NCBI GenBank assembly: GCA_029547045.1
Contig: JAKPQL010000090.1
Span: 1 to 64,000 of the forward strand
Direction of reading: 5' to 3'
Source of the DNA: Deltaproteobacteria bacterium
GTDB taxonomy: Bacteria; Desulfobacterota; Desulfomonilia; UBA1062
DNA length: 64,000 bases
The position numbers and the translations under genes are program-made. The notes beneath the pieces are model-generated. The model was not told the origin of the DNA, ran no database searches, and was given only the letters and a program-made list of their open reading frames with translations. Below, piece after piece: positions 26,428 through 33,704 of this stretch. The stretch's first letter is position 1; the number at the start of each line of letters is the position of its first letter.

Positions 26428-27504
26428 ATGGACATTCAGATCATTCGATGCGCACCGGACAGGCTCAAGGCAAAACCCGCGGATGAATCCAAGCTGGGCT
26501 TCGGCAAGATCTTCACGGACCACATGTTCACGGTCCACTACACCGAGGGCAGGGGCTGGCACGATCCCGTCATCGGCCCGTACGGCCCCATCACCCTCGA
26601 CCCCACGGCCATGAGCCTCCACTACGGACAGGAGATCTTCGAGGGGCTCAAGGCCTATCGCGGAAAGGACGGGAGCATTTACCTGTTCCGGCCCATGGAA
26701 AACATCAAGCGGATGAATGCCTCGGCCGAGCGCCTGTGCATGGCCACCATCGATCCGGAGCTGTTCATGGACGCCATGAAGAAGCTCGTCCTCCTGGAAC
26801 GGGACTGGATCCCCCGCGGAGAGGGGACTTCCCTGTACATCCGGCCGACCATGATCGCCACGGAATCCGCCCTGGGGGTCCACCCCTCGAGCCAGTACCT
26901 CTTCTTCATCATCGTGGGCCCTGTGGGCGCGTACTACCCCGAGGGCTTCAGCCCGACCAAGATCTACGTCTGCGAGGATTACGTCCGGGCCGTTCGAGGC
27001 GGCGTGGGCAACTGCAAGAATGCGGGGAACTATGCCGCCAGCCTCTATGCCAGCCAGAAGGCAAAGGCCATGGGGTACACGCAGGTCCTCTGGCTGGACG
27101 CCATCGAGCGGCAGTACGTGGAAGAGGTGGGGACGAGCAATGCCTTCTTCCTGTTCGGCGATGAGCTCTTCACGCCGCCGCTCTCCGGATCCATCCTGCC
27201 CGGCATCACCCGGGATTCCGTGATACAGCTCGCGCGGAGCTGGGGCGTGAAGGTGACTGAGCGGGCCCCGTCCATGACGGAGATCATCTCCGGCATTGCC
27301 GATGGGAAGCTGAAAGAGGCGTTCGCTTCAGGCACTGCGGCCATCGTCTCCCCGATCGGTCAGATCTACTACCAGGGAAAAGAGCACGTCATAAATGGCG
27401 GCAAGACGGGAACCCTGACGGAGCGCCTGTACAACGAGATCCTGCAGATCCAGTACGGAGACAAGCCGGATCCCTTCGGCTGGCGCATGAAGATCTCGGA
27501 CTGA
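26428..27504 (+). CDS. ilvE: Branched-chain amino acid aminotransferase
   Basis: A 358-residue class IV PLP aminotransferase of the large BCAT group, making Leu, Ile and Val from their 2-oxo acids. Motifs are MSLHYGQEIFEGLKAYRG, the PLP-lysine region GGVGNCKNAGNYAASLYA, the EVGTSNAFFLF substrate loop and LSGSILPGITRDSVIQLA. The track ORF begins at 26377. I choose the ATG at 26428, which has GAGGAGTG nearby and matches the family N-terminus. The upstream gap contains the TGATCGGAAGATCA hairpin and A+T-rich promoter-like sequence. Confidence 0.94.
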   Translation: MDIQIIRCAPDRLKAKPADESKLGFGKIFTDHMFTVHYTEGRGWHDPVIGPYGPITLDPTAMSLHYGQEIFEGLKAYRGKDGSIYLFRPMENIKRMNASAERLCMATIDPELFMDAMKKLVLLERDWIPRGEGTSLYIRPTMIATESALGVHPSSQYLFFIIVGPVGAYYPEGFSPTKIYVCEDYVRAVRGGVGNCKNAGNYAASLYASQKAKAMGYTQVLWLDAIERQYVEEVGTSNAFFLFGDELFTPPLSGSILPGITRDSVIQLARSWGVKVTERAPSMTEIISGIADGKLKEAFASGTAAIVSPIGQIYYQGKEHVINGGKTGTLTERLYNEILQIQYGDKPDPFGWRMKISD

Positions 27505-27543
27505 GCAGCTTTTCCGGGAGATACTCACTCGGCCCGGGAGTCG

Positions 27544-27569
27544 CCCGCAGGGGAGTGACCTCCTGCGGG
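27544..27569 (+). terminator. Hairpin after ilvE
   Basis: CCCGCAGG and CCTGCGGG form an 8-bp stem with a 10-base loop, 40 bases after the aminotransferase stop. No T-run follows, so terminator function is uncertain. The rest of the gap to 27748 shows no gene. Confidence 0.4.
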
Positions 27570-27748
27570 GCATCAGGGTTCCCTGGGTGGACCGTGACTT
27601 CCCGCTGACATCTCAACGCAAACACAAAGTCAACGTGCACCCGGGGAAGATACTCATGCGGTTGTAATGCAGTTCGCTTGGAATACCTCCTTGTCCATGC
27701 AGAAAGATCTCCGTGGCCCGGTACGGCCCCGGAATGAGGAGGTGACGG

Positions 27749-30700
27749 ATGGTCACATGTCCGAGATGCTCCTGCCCCGCTGCCATGGACGACCGGTTCT
27801 GCCGGCACTGCGGGGCTTGCCTTTCTGGCGGCCCGGGCGAGGCCCGTTACCGGCACGTCACGGTCCTGTGCACCGACCTGAGCGGATACAGTAGGCTCGC
27901 CGAGCGGCTCGATCCGGAAGACCTGAGGTCCTGCATGGACCGGATCATGGGAGAGATCACCCGGGTCATCCTCCACTACGGCGGCGCGGTGGAGAAGTAC
28001 ATCGGTGATGCGGTGGTTGCCATCTTCGGCGGCCGCCTCGCCTGCGAGGATGATCCGGTCCGGGCCATCCTGGCCGCCCGATCGATCCACCGGGTGGTGG
28101 AGGAGGCGGAGAAGCCGGTGCCAGGCAGAGAGGGCCTTGTGCTCAAGATGCACTCGGGCATCAGCACCGGCGAGGTGATCGTGGATTCCCGGCAGGTCGC
28201 GGCGTCCCCCCACGGGGCCCTGGGCAGGCCCATCAACACCGCGTCGCGGCTGTGCGACATGGCAGGCGCAGGGGAGATCTTCATCGGTGAATCCCTGGTC
28301 ATTGATGCCATGCGGTATTTTCACCTGGAGTGGATGGGCAGGAAAGTGCTCAAGGGATTCCGGAACCCCATGCACGTGTACCGGGTCATGGGAGAACGGG
28401 ACGTCCCGGTGTCTGTCCACCGCCAGGGCGGTCTCACCTCGCCTCTGGTGGGGCGCGATCACGAGCTGTCCGTGCTCATGGCGAAGAAGGGGGAGCTGCT
28501 CAGGGGCCACGGCGGGGTGCTCAGCCTGGTGGGCGACGCCGGCGTTGGCAAGAGCAGGCTCCTCCAGGAGTTCAGGGCCGCATCCAGCCAGGAGATGGCC
28601 TTCTACAGTGCCTCCTGCTACGACCACACGAGGACCACCCCGTATGCCCCCCTGTTTCCGCTGGTCATGGAGGTGCTGGGCGTTTCCGGACCCGGGCGAT
28701 CCGGCGGATGCATTGCCGGTCGCGCCCAGGCATGCGGTGTACATCCCCGGCATGCCGGTTTTCTTGCCGGCTTCGTGGAGCGGGCATGGACCGATCAGGG
28801 GGCGTCTGTACAGGGTGGCGTAAAGGAGAGCATCAGCGATGCGGTCCTCTCCCTGCTCGAGGCGGTGGCCCGCTCACGGCCGAGCGCATTCTGTATGGAG
28901 GACATCCACTGGGCGGATCAGAGCACCCTGGATCTGCTGGGATACCTTGCCCATGCATGGGAGACCCGCTGTCCCTGCCTGCTCCTCGTCACTCAGCGCC
29001 AGGACATGGACCGTGCCCTTCCCGGTACGTGCCTGCGGATCAAGGAGCTCGGAGACGACGACACCGGGCGCATGATCATGCTCATGCTGAAGGCCGACAC
29101 GGTTCCGGACGCCCTGCTGGGCTTCCTGGTCAGGGCCACGGGCGGCAATCCCTTTTACCTCGAAGAGGTGGTGAACTTCCTCCTGGAACAGGGCGTCGAT
29201 CCCTGTTCATACGGCAGAGACAGCGCCCTGGAGCATGTGCCTGCCACCCTGTACGGTCTCGTCTCCTCACGGCTCGATCACCTGGGACAGGATGCCAGAG
29301 GCATGCTCCAGGTGGCGGCGCTCATGGGGAGGACCTTTTCCCTGGACATTCTCCGCCCCTTCTGTGGGGGGGCCGGGGTTCTGGAAGAGGCCGTGCGGAG
29401 CGCCCTCAGGCATGGATTCATCTACGCCGCAGGCGAGGCGGAGTTTGCCTTCAGGCACGAGATAACCCGGGAAGTGGCGGCACGGACCCTGCTCAAGGGG
29501 GAGCGGGCGATGCTTCACAGGAAGATCGCCCTCACCATGGAGGAGACCCTGGGGCCCAGTGCCTCGGAACACGCCGAAGACCTGGCCCGTCACTTCCGTC
29601 AGGCCGGAGAACATGCACGGGCGATCCATTACTCCATGGAAGCTGCACGGCGTGCCCAGGCGTCCGGTGCGTGGGTGGAGGCTGCCGGCCACTACCGGGA
29701 GGCTGAGCAACTCCTGATGGCCGCCACGGACGTCACCGGAAGGGACGAGACGCTCATGGCGGCCCGGGAGGGCGTCTGGATGTGCTCCCGTGTATTCAAT
29801 CCCATCCAGGCCACCGATGCCCTGGAGGCCGTGGCCCTCCAGTACCGGGCCGCGGGCAGGAAGAGGGATGATGCCTTCTGTGCCATCAGGCTGGTCAACC
29901 TCTATTCCCAGCAGGGCCTCTTTGACAAGGCGGTCCACGCGTACGAAGAGGCCCTTTCCCTGTGCCGGGAGGATGCCGTGCTCGTTGCAGCCGCACATAC
30001 CGCCCTGGCATACACGCACACCTACCTCGGCAGGCCCCTGGTGGCCCTGGAGCTGCTGGAAGAGGCACGACCCGTCCTCGCTGCGTCAGATCCCTTCCTG
30101 CACGCGGTCAACCTGCTCACCACCCTGGCGGCCAGCGTCTGGAAGACAGACCTGGCAGGCGCCCATGCCTTCTATGGCAGGCTGAAGCAGCTCAGCGCTG
30201 TGTATCTGGACATTGATCTCATGGCGGATATCTGGCTTGCGTACATCTGCTGTCTGGAGGGGAGCTTCCGGAAGGCCCGCAGGGTGTACCGGGGGGTCGT
30301 GGACAGGGAACGGAAACTGGGGAGGCTGTCGGGGGGGCTCACCTACCTGCGCATCCAGGGATCCATTTACTTCCGGTGCCGGTATTTCAAGGACCTCGAG
30401 GGCGCCCGTTCCGACCTGAAGCTCTTCGAGGAACTCGGCAGCCACATCGCTGGGGCCGATTCCCTCAAGGGCCTCTATCAAGCGTGGATCGCCTTGGAGG
30501 AGGGAAACGCGAGAGACGCGCATGAACTCATCCTGTCCGCGATTCCCGGCCTGCGCCGGGGTATCGCCAACCGGGTCCCCTATGCCATGAACGCCCTGGC
30601 CGAGGCGAGCCTCATGATGGGCGATCATGATTCCGCAGGCCGGACGGCCCGCGAGTGCGTCGAATGGAACGAGCGCTCAGGCAACGCGGACCAGCTCGTC

Positions 30701-30979
30701 TGGGCACTGAGGAACTCCGCTGAGGCGGACATCCTCCGGGGCGCCCTGGCCGAGGCGAACCGGTCCCTTGCCCGCGCCCATGCCCTTGCCCGCACCATGG
30801 GCATGAAGCCCCACGTGGCCGGATCCCTTGCCGCATGGGGCAGGCTCCTCGCCAGGGCCGGCCGTCCGGACAAGGCCGTCCTGTGCCTGGAAAGATCCCG
30901 CAGGCTCTGGAAGGAGATGGGCCTGGCCGCCATGGCGAAGAAGACCGATCTCCAGCGGGAGCGCCTGCTCAATCCCTGA
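27749..30979 (+). CDS. Class III adenylate/guanylate cyclase fused to AAA ATPase and TPR domains
   Basis: A 1076-residue cytosolic signalling protein. An N-terminal zinc ribbon (TCPRCSCP, then CRHCGACL; residues 3-25) leads into a class III cyclase domain at about 33-210. Its metal aspartates lie in VLCTDLSGYS and KYIGDAVVAIFG, and HSGISTGEV and RPINTASRLC follow. Next is an ATPase domain with Walker A VGDAGVGKSRLL (about 263-274) and Walker B-like CMEDIHWADQS. The C-terminal half (about 600-1076) is made of TPR-like helical repeats. This architecture is common in Desulfobacterota and resembles soluble adenylyl cyclase and LuxR-LAL type regulators. The SD GAGGAGGTGACGG precedes the ATG. The signal sensed is unknown. 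Confidence 0.9.
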   Translation: MVTCPRCSCPAAMDDRFCRHCGACLSGGPGEARYRHVTVLCTDLSGYSRLAERLDPEDLRSCMDRIMGEITRVILHYGGAVEKYIGDAVVAIFGGRLACEDDPVRAILAARSIHRVVEEAEKPVPGREGLVLKMHSGISTGEVIVDSRQVAASPHGALGRPINTASRLCDMAGAGEIFIGESLVIDAMRYFHLEWMGRKVLKGFRNPMHVYRVMGERDVPVSVHRQGGLTSPLVGRDHELSVLMAKKGELLRGHGGVLSLVGDAGVGKSRLLQEFRAASSQEMAFYSASCYDHTRTTPYAPLFPLVMEVLGVSGPGRSGGCIAGRAQACGVHPRHAGFLAGFVERAWTDQGASVQGGVKESISDAVLSLLEAVARSRPSAFCMEDIHWADQSTLDLLGYLAHAWETRCPCLLLVTQRQDMDRALPGTCLRIKELGDDDTGRMIMLMLKADTVPDALLGFLVRATGGNPFYLEEVVNFLLEQGVDPCSYGRDSALEHVPATLYGLVSSRLDHLGQDARGMLQVAALMGRTFSLDILRPFCGGAGVLEEAVRSALRHGFIYAAGEAEFAFRHEITREVAARTLLKGERAMLHRKIALTMEETLGPSASEHAEDLARHFRQAGEHARAIHYSMEAARRAQASGAWVEAAGHYREAEQLLMAATDVTGRDETLMAAREGVWMCSRVFNPIQATDALEAVALQYRAAGRKRDDAFCAIRLVNLYSQQGLFDKAVHAYEEALSLCREDAVLVAAAHTALAYTHTYLGRPLVALELLEEARPVLAASDPFLHAVNLLTTLAASVWKTDLAGAHAFYGRLKQLSAVYLDIDLMADIWLAYICCLEGSFRKARRVYRGVVDRERKLGRLSGGLTYLRIQGSIYFRCRYFKDLEGARSDLKLFEELGSHIAGADSLKGLYQAWIALEEGNARDAHELILSAIPGLRRGIANRVPYAMNALAEASLMMGDHDSAGRTARECVEWNERSGNADQLVWALRNSAEADILRGALAEANRSLARAHALARTMGMKPHVAGSLAAWGRLLARAGRPDKAVLCLERSRRLWKEMGLAAMAKKTDLQRERLLNP

Positions 30980-31390
30980 GTGTGGCCCCTCGGTTCACGG
31001 TCTCGCCTCATCCGGTCCGGCCGGCGCGGCACCCGGTTCCCCTTTTGTAACCGGACACCCTGAAGGGGACGACCCTCCCATGGAAGTGCACAAGCCCGCA
31101 CAGCCTGTTTCCACAGACACTCCGGGGAACCGCCTCCCCCAGGTTCCCCCCTGCAGGATCACACTAATGTTTTGGGGGTTCCGCTCGATAGGATAGAGTA
31201 AGGCTGGGCGGACATGCCCGATACGTTCTTTGACAACTTGCGGGAAGTGCCATGTGTGCTCTTTGGCTGCAGAGATCACACATGGGTAAAAGAGTAACAG
31301 GAGCAGCGTTCACCACCGTAGGAACACCGAAGAAAGGGTCCGCAAGGACACCCTCATGGATCGAGGGTTTCCCTGATGGGTCTCCTTCCT
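30980..31390 (+). other. Gene-free leader region upstream of the riboswitch array
   Basis: No credible gene is seen here; the ORFs in the track lack SDs and protein-like composition. A stem GGGGAACC/GGTTCCCC (31124-31149) may end the cyclase transcript. A TTGACA box (31230-31235) could be the -35 element of the riboswitch transcript, but the -10 (TGTGCT, 17 bases on) is poor. Further on, GGGTCCGCAAGGACACCC (31337-31354) and ACCCTC/GAGGGT (31350-31368) can form small hairpins. The first may be a decayed piece of a fourth aptamer (see findings). Confidence 0.4.
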
Positions 31391-31469
31391 TCACAGCCAA
31401 ACCACGGGTAACCGTGGGACGGAAAGCCACGGGTCCGCGCCGCCGCGTCGGGCGGACAGCCGGGTCGCC
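31391..31469 (+). ncRNA. c-di-GMP-I (GEMM-I) riboswitch aptamer, copy 1
   Basis: The core reads CACAGCCAAACC, then hairpin ACGG-GTAA-CCGT, then GGGACGGAAAGCCACGGGTC, a second stem GTCCG/CGGAC, and the 3' end ACAGCCGGGTCGCC. This is the GEMM-I layout: a P2 stem with a GNRA tetraloop, AAAGCC, a P3 stem, and an ACAGCCGGG 3' strand. Aligned with the Vibrio Vc2 aptamer, the ligand-contacting positions 20, 47 and 92 appear as G, A and C. That combination fits cyclic di-GMP. Confidence 0.88.
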
Positions 31470-31473
31470 TCCT

Positions 31474-31548
31474 TCACAGCCACACCATGGGTAACCATGG
31501 GCCGGAAAGCCACGGGTCCGAAACGAGTGTGCGGACAGCCGGGCTGCC
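31474..31548 (+). ncRNA. c-di-GMP-I (GEMM-I) riboswitch aptamer, copy 2
   Basis: This copy starts four bases after copy 1. The core is CACAGCCACACC, hairpin ATGG-GTAA-CCAT, GGGCCGGAAAGCCACGGGTC, stem GTCCG/CGGAC with an 11-base loop, and ACAGCCGGGCTGCC. The variable P2 base pair is U-A here (C-G in copy 1, G-C in copy 3), which is covariation. A short GCCT-GAGA-AGGC hairpin overlaps its 3' strand (31546-31557) and could compete with aptamer folding. Confidence 0.9.
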
Positions 31549-31573
31549 TGAGAAGGCTTCGACAGAATCTCAC

Positions 31574-31643
31574 TCACAGCCACACCAGGGGTAACCCTGG
31601 GCCGGAAAGCCACGGGTCCACGTCAGTGGACAGCCGGGTTGCC
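31574..31643 (+). ncRNA. c-di-GMP-I (GEMM-I) riboswitch aptamer, copy 3
   Basis: The core is CACAGCCACACC, hairpin AGGG-GTAA-CCCT, GGGCCGGAAAGCCACGGGTC, stem GTCCAC/GTGGAC with loop GTCA, and ACAGCCGGGTTGCC. It is the most regular of the three and ends 32 bases before the start codon of the secreted-protein gene, with the SD AAAGGAG at 31659-31665. No T-run terminator lies between aptamer and SD, so this copy may act on translation initiation; the mechanism is inference. Confidence 0.92.
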
Positions 31644-31675
31644 TGGAGAACCTCATCAGAAAGGAGTATTTTCCA

Positions 31676-32149
31676 ATGAAGAACAAGAGTCTCTTTGCCG
31701 CTCTGTGTATGGTCGGTCTGCTTATACTCCCCTGCGCGGCGTCCGCGCAGATGGTGGCCATGTCCGACGACGAGCTGCGTGAAATCGTTGGTCAGGCAGG
31801 CATTGACTTCAACACCCACATCGACAACATGCCTGCCATGGGCGGTCTCCTCAACTACAGCGATGTCACCATCATCGGTTCCGTAGACTCACGGGGCTCC
31901 TCCACCATGGACCAGAACTTCATCAACCAGATGGCCATGCCGGGCTTCGGCATGATGGGCCTCGGGTTCATGGGCCTCGGCTCCATGGGTCTCGGCACTC
32001 ACGTGATCGACATGACCATCGACATCGACCAGTTCACCATCGGCGCCATCCGTGTAGGGAACAACACCACCGGGCCGGAGCTCGGCAGTCTGTCCATATA
32101 CGATATGCACGCAGAGATCATGGGAACAGTATCAATATCGGCGCGCTAG
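31676..32149 (+). CDS. Secreted Met/Gly-rich protein with FilA/DUF6160-like N-terminus, under c-di-GMP riboswitch control
   Basis: A 157-residue exported protein. The signal peptide is KSLFAALCMVGLLILPCAAS (cleavage near ASAQ-MV). The mature N-terminus AMSDDELREIVGQAGIDF matches the 'SDxELxxVxGQAGI' signature of DUF6160/FilA-like proteins, some of which belong to pilus systems. The middle is a short Met/Gly repeat (GFGMMGLGFMGLGSMGLG), followed by a beta-rich end (DMTIDIDQFTIGAIRVG). Three GEMM-I aptamers precede it and a strong terminator follows, so it is a monocistronic c-di-GMP-regulated unit. A surface, fibre or biofilm role is plausible but inferred. Confidence 0.85.
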   Translation: MKNKSLFAALCMVGLLILPCAASAQMVAMSDDELREIVGQAGIDFNTHIDNMPAMGGLLNYSDVTIIGSVDSRGSSTMDQNFINQMAMPGFGMMGLGFMGLGSMGLGTHVIDMTIDIDQFTIGAIRVGNNTTGPELGSLSIYDMHAEIMGTVSISAR

Positions 32150-32229
32150 AACGCACCTCGTTGCTCTTTTACCCCATTCCTCCTCGATGTCCCGTCTGAG
32201 GGTCGACGGGAGATCACCGTGATCCACCT

Positions 32230-32263
32230 GTACGGCAGTGCCTACTGCCGTACAAGTCTTTTT
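32230..32263 (+). terminator. Strong Rho-independent terminator of the riboswitch-controlled gene
   Basis: GTACGGCAGT, loop GCCT, then ACTGCCGTAC makes a perfect 10-bp stem, followed by AAGTCTTTTT. The stem contains the last codons of the convergent queF gene (minus-strand stop at 32242-32244). Confidence 0.93.
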
Positions 32264-33045
32264 CGCTCCACCCCCTCAGGCCCCACGGGGTCCGTGCGCC
32301 GGTGCGGGGTGATGTCGATCCCCCCCCTGCGGGTGTAGAAGCACGTCACCAGGAGGCGCTCCGGGGCGCACCGGGTCATGATGTCGCAGTAGATCCGCTC
32401 ACACACCTCTTCCGCGAAACCAGGATGGTTCCGGTACGAGCACAGGTACCTCAGCAGGCCGCCATGGTCCATGGCCGCTCCCCGATAGCCGATGACCACG
32501 CTCGCCCAGTCCGGCTGCCCCGTGATGGGGCACAGGGTCCGCAGGAGCTCCGTATGGAGGGTCTCCTCCTGCCGGTTCTGGCCGATGGAGAGCAGGGCCG
32601 GGTCCGGCCCTGCCAGATCCCCCATGGCGAGGTCGAGATCGTCCAGGCACGTCCCGTCCAGGCGCTCCACGGGCATCATGTCGGAGAACGCCCGCGGACC
32701 GATGATCCTGACCTCGATCCACCCGGGGGTGAGCAGGTTGGCCAGGTCATGCCGGAGCACTCCCTCCAGTTCCGGCGCCGAACCGAACCGCTCGCCGGCG
32801 AGGCCTCCCAGGTAGAGCTTGAGCGATTTCGACTCCACAATGGACTGGCTCGTCACCGGGTATGCGAGCTCCAGGATGCCCGCCTCCGGTCTGCCCCTGA
32901 GGTTCAGCCAGGAGAGCTCGTAGCATCGCCAGAGGTCATAGCCGTGGACCGGCACCGGGCAGGGCCTGCGCCTGATGGGGAAGAGCACCGAGGGGTCACG
33001 GCCCGGTGGCAGGTTCACCTTCCTGCCCAGCGGCATCCTGCTCAT
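32242..33045 (-). CDS. queF: QueF, NADPH-dependent preQ0 reductase (long, unimodular type)
   Basis: QueF reduces the nitrile of 7-cyano-7-deazaguanine (preQ0) to preQ1 for queuosine synthesis. The 267-residue length matches the E. coli-type single-chain two-lobe enzyme. The NADPH-binding QueF motif is VESKSLKLYLGG (about 70-81). The catalytic Cys lies in LRTLCPITGQPDWASVVI and the second-lobe Glu in HPGFAEEVCERIY. It overlaps queC by 4 bases. The stop codon falls inside the terminator stem of the opposite gene. Confidence 0.95.
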   Translation of the reverse strand: MSRMPLGRKVNLPPGRDPSVLFPIRRRPCPVPVHGYDLWRCYELSWLNLRGRPEAGILELAYPVTSQSIVESKSLKLYLGGLAGERFGSAPELEGVLRHDLANLLTPGWIEVRIIGPRAFSDMMPVERLDGTCLDDLDLAMGDLAGPDPALLSIGQNRQEETLHTELLRTLCPITGQPDWASVVIGYRGAAMDHGGLLRYLCSYRNHPGFAEEVCERIYCDIMTRCAPERLLVTCFYTRRGGIDITPHRRTDPVGPEGVERKRLVRQ

Positions 33046-33704
33046 GCCAGGTACCTCGTGGGGTCAAGGCCGCTGTCGTGCTCCAGGGCATATTTCCTCT
33101 CCAGACAGGTGGCGCAGGTCCCGCAGTGCAGGTCCAGGCCCTTGTAGCACGACCAGGTCCTGGTGAAATCCACTCCCATATCCCTGCCGATCCTGGCGAT
33201 GGCTCGCTTGTCGAGGCCTGCGAAGGGCGCCTCGATGCGTACCCCTGCAAAGGTCCCCAGGGTGGCAGCCCGGGACATGGCCTCTATGAAATCGTTCGTG
33301 CAGTCAGGATACACGGGGTGGTCTCCCGCGTGGGACGCAATGAGAACTAGCGGTATGGCGTGGGTCTCCGCATAGCCTGCTGCCACGGAGAGCATGATCC
33401 CGTTCCTGAAGGGCACCACCGTGGACGAGATGGAATCCGCCCGGTACGGGCCGTCAGGTATCTCCTCCCCGGAGAGCAGCAGGCTCGAGGTGAAGAGCGT
33501 GCCGAAGAAGGGCAGGTCCACCTCGGTGAAGACCGCCCCGCAGTTCTGGGCCAGCAGTCGTGCCATGGCGATCTCCTTCCGGGAGTGCTTGGATCCGTAG
33601 TTGAAGTTCAGTGTGTGGACAGTGCCATGGCGCTTCACCGCCCAGGCCAGGAGCACCGCCGAATCCATACCGCCGGAGAGCAGGATCACCGCCGCGTCAT
33701 TCAT
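33042..33704 (-). CDS. queC: QueC, 7-cyano-7-deazaguanine synthase
   Basis: QueC converts 7-carboxy-7-deazaguanine to preQ0 with ATP and ammonia. The 220-residue protein has the PP-loop ILLSGGMDSAVLLAWA at about 8-23, the conserved NFNYGSKHSRKEIAMA, and the zinc-binding C-terminus SCYKGLDLHCGTCATCLERK (C-x8-C-x2-C-x2-C). It overlaps queE and queF by 4 bases each, so translation of the three is coupled. Confidence 0.96.
   Translation of the reverse strand: MNDAAVILLSGGMDSAVLLAWAVKRHGTVHTLNFNYGSKHSRKEIAMARLLAQNCGAVFTEVDLPFFGTLFTSSLLLSGEEIPDGPYRADSISSTVVPFRNGIMLSVAAGYAETHAIPLVLIASHAGDHPVYPDCTNDFIEAMSRAATLGTFAGVRIEAPFAGLDKRAIARIGRDMGVDFTRTWSCYKGLDLHCGTCATCLERKYALEHDSGLDPTRYLA

Noticed and set aside
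31223-31237. TTCTTTGACAACT resembles rRNA-leader or antitermination sequences
   Set aside because: No rRNA gene follows and no boxA/boxC pattern is visible. It is kept only as a possible -35 box.
30995-31613. Overlapping minus-strand ORFs in the riboswitch leader
   Set aside because: They contain repeated GFPAHGYPWCGC-like peptides that are only the antisense translation of the aptamer repeats.
31391-31643. Repeated blocks looked like a short CRISPR array or REP-type repeats
   Set aside because: The repeats are 70-79 bases long and diverge in a compensatory way. They are separated by only 4 and 25 bases and match the GEMM-I aptamer structure, so a riboswitch array explains them.
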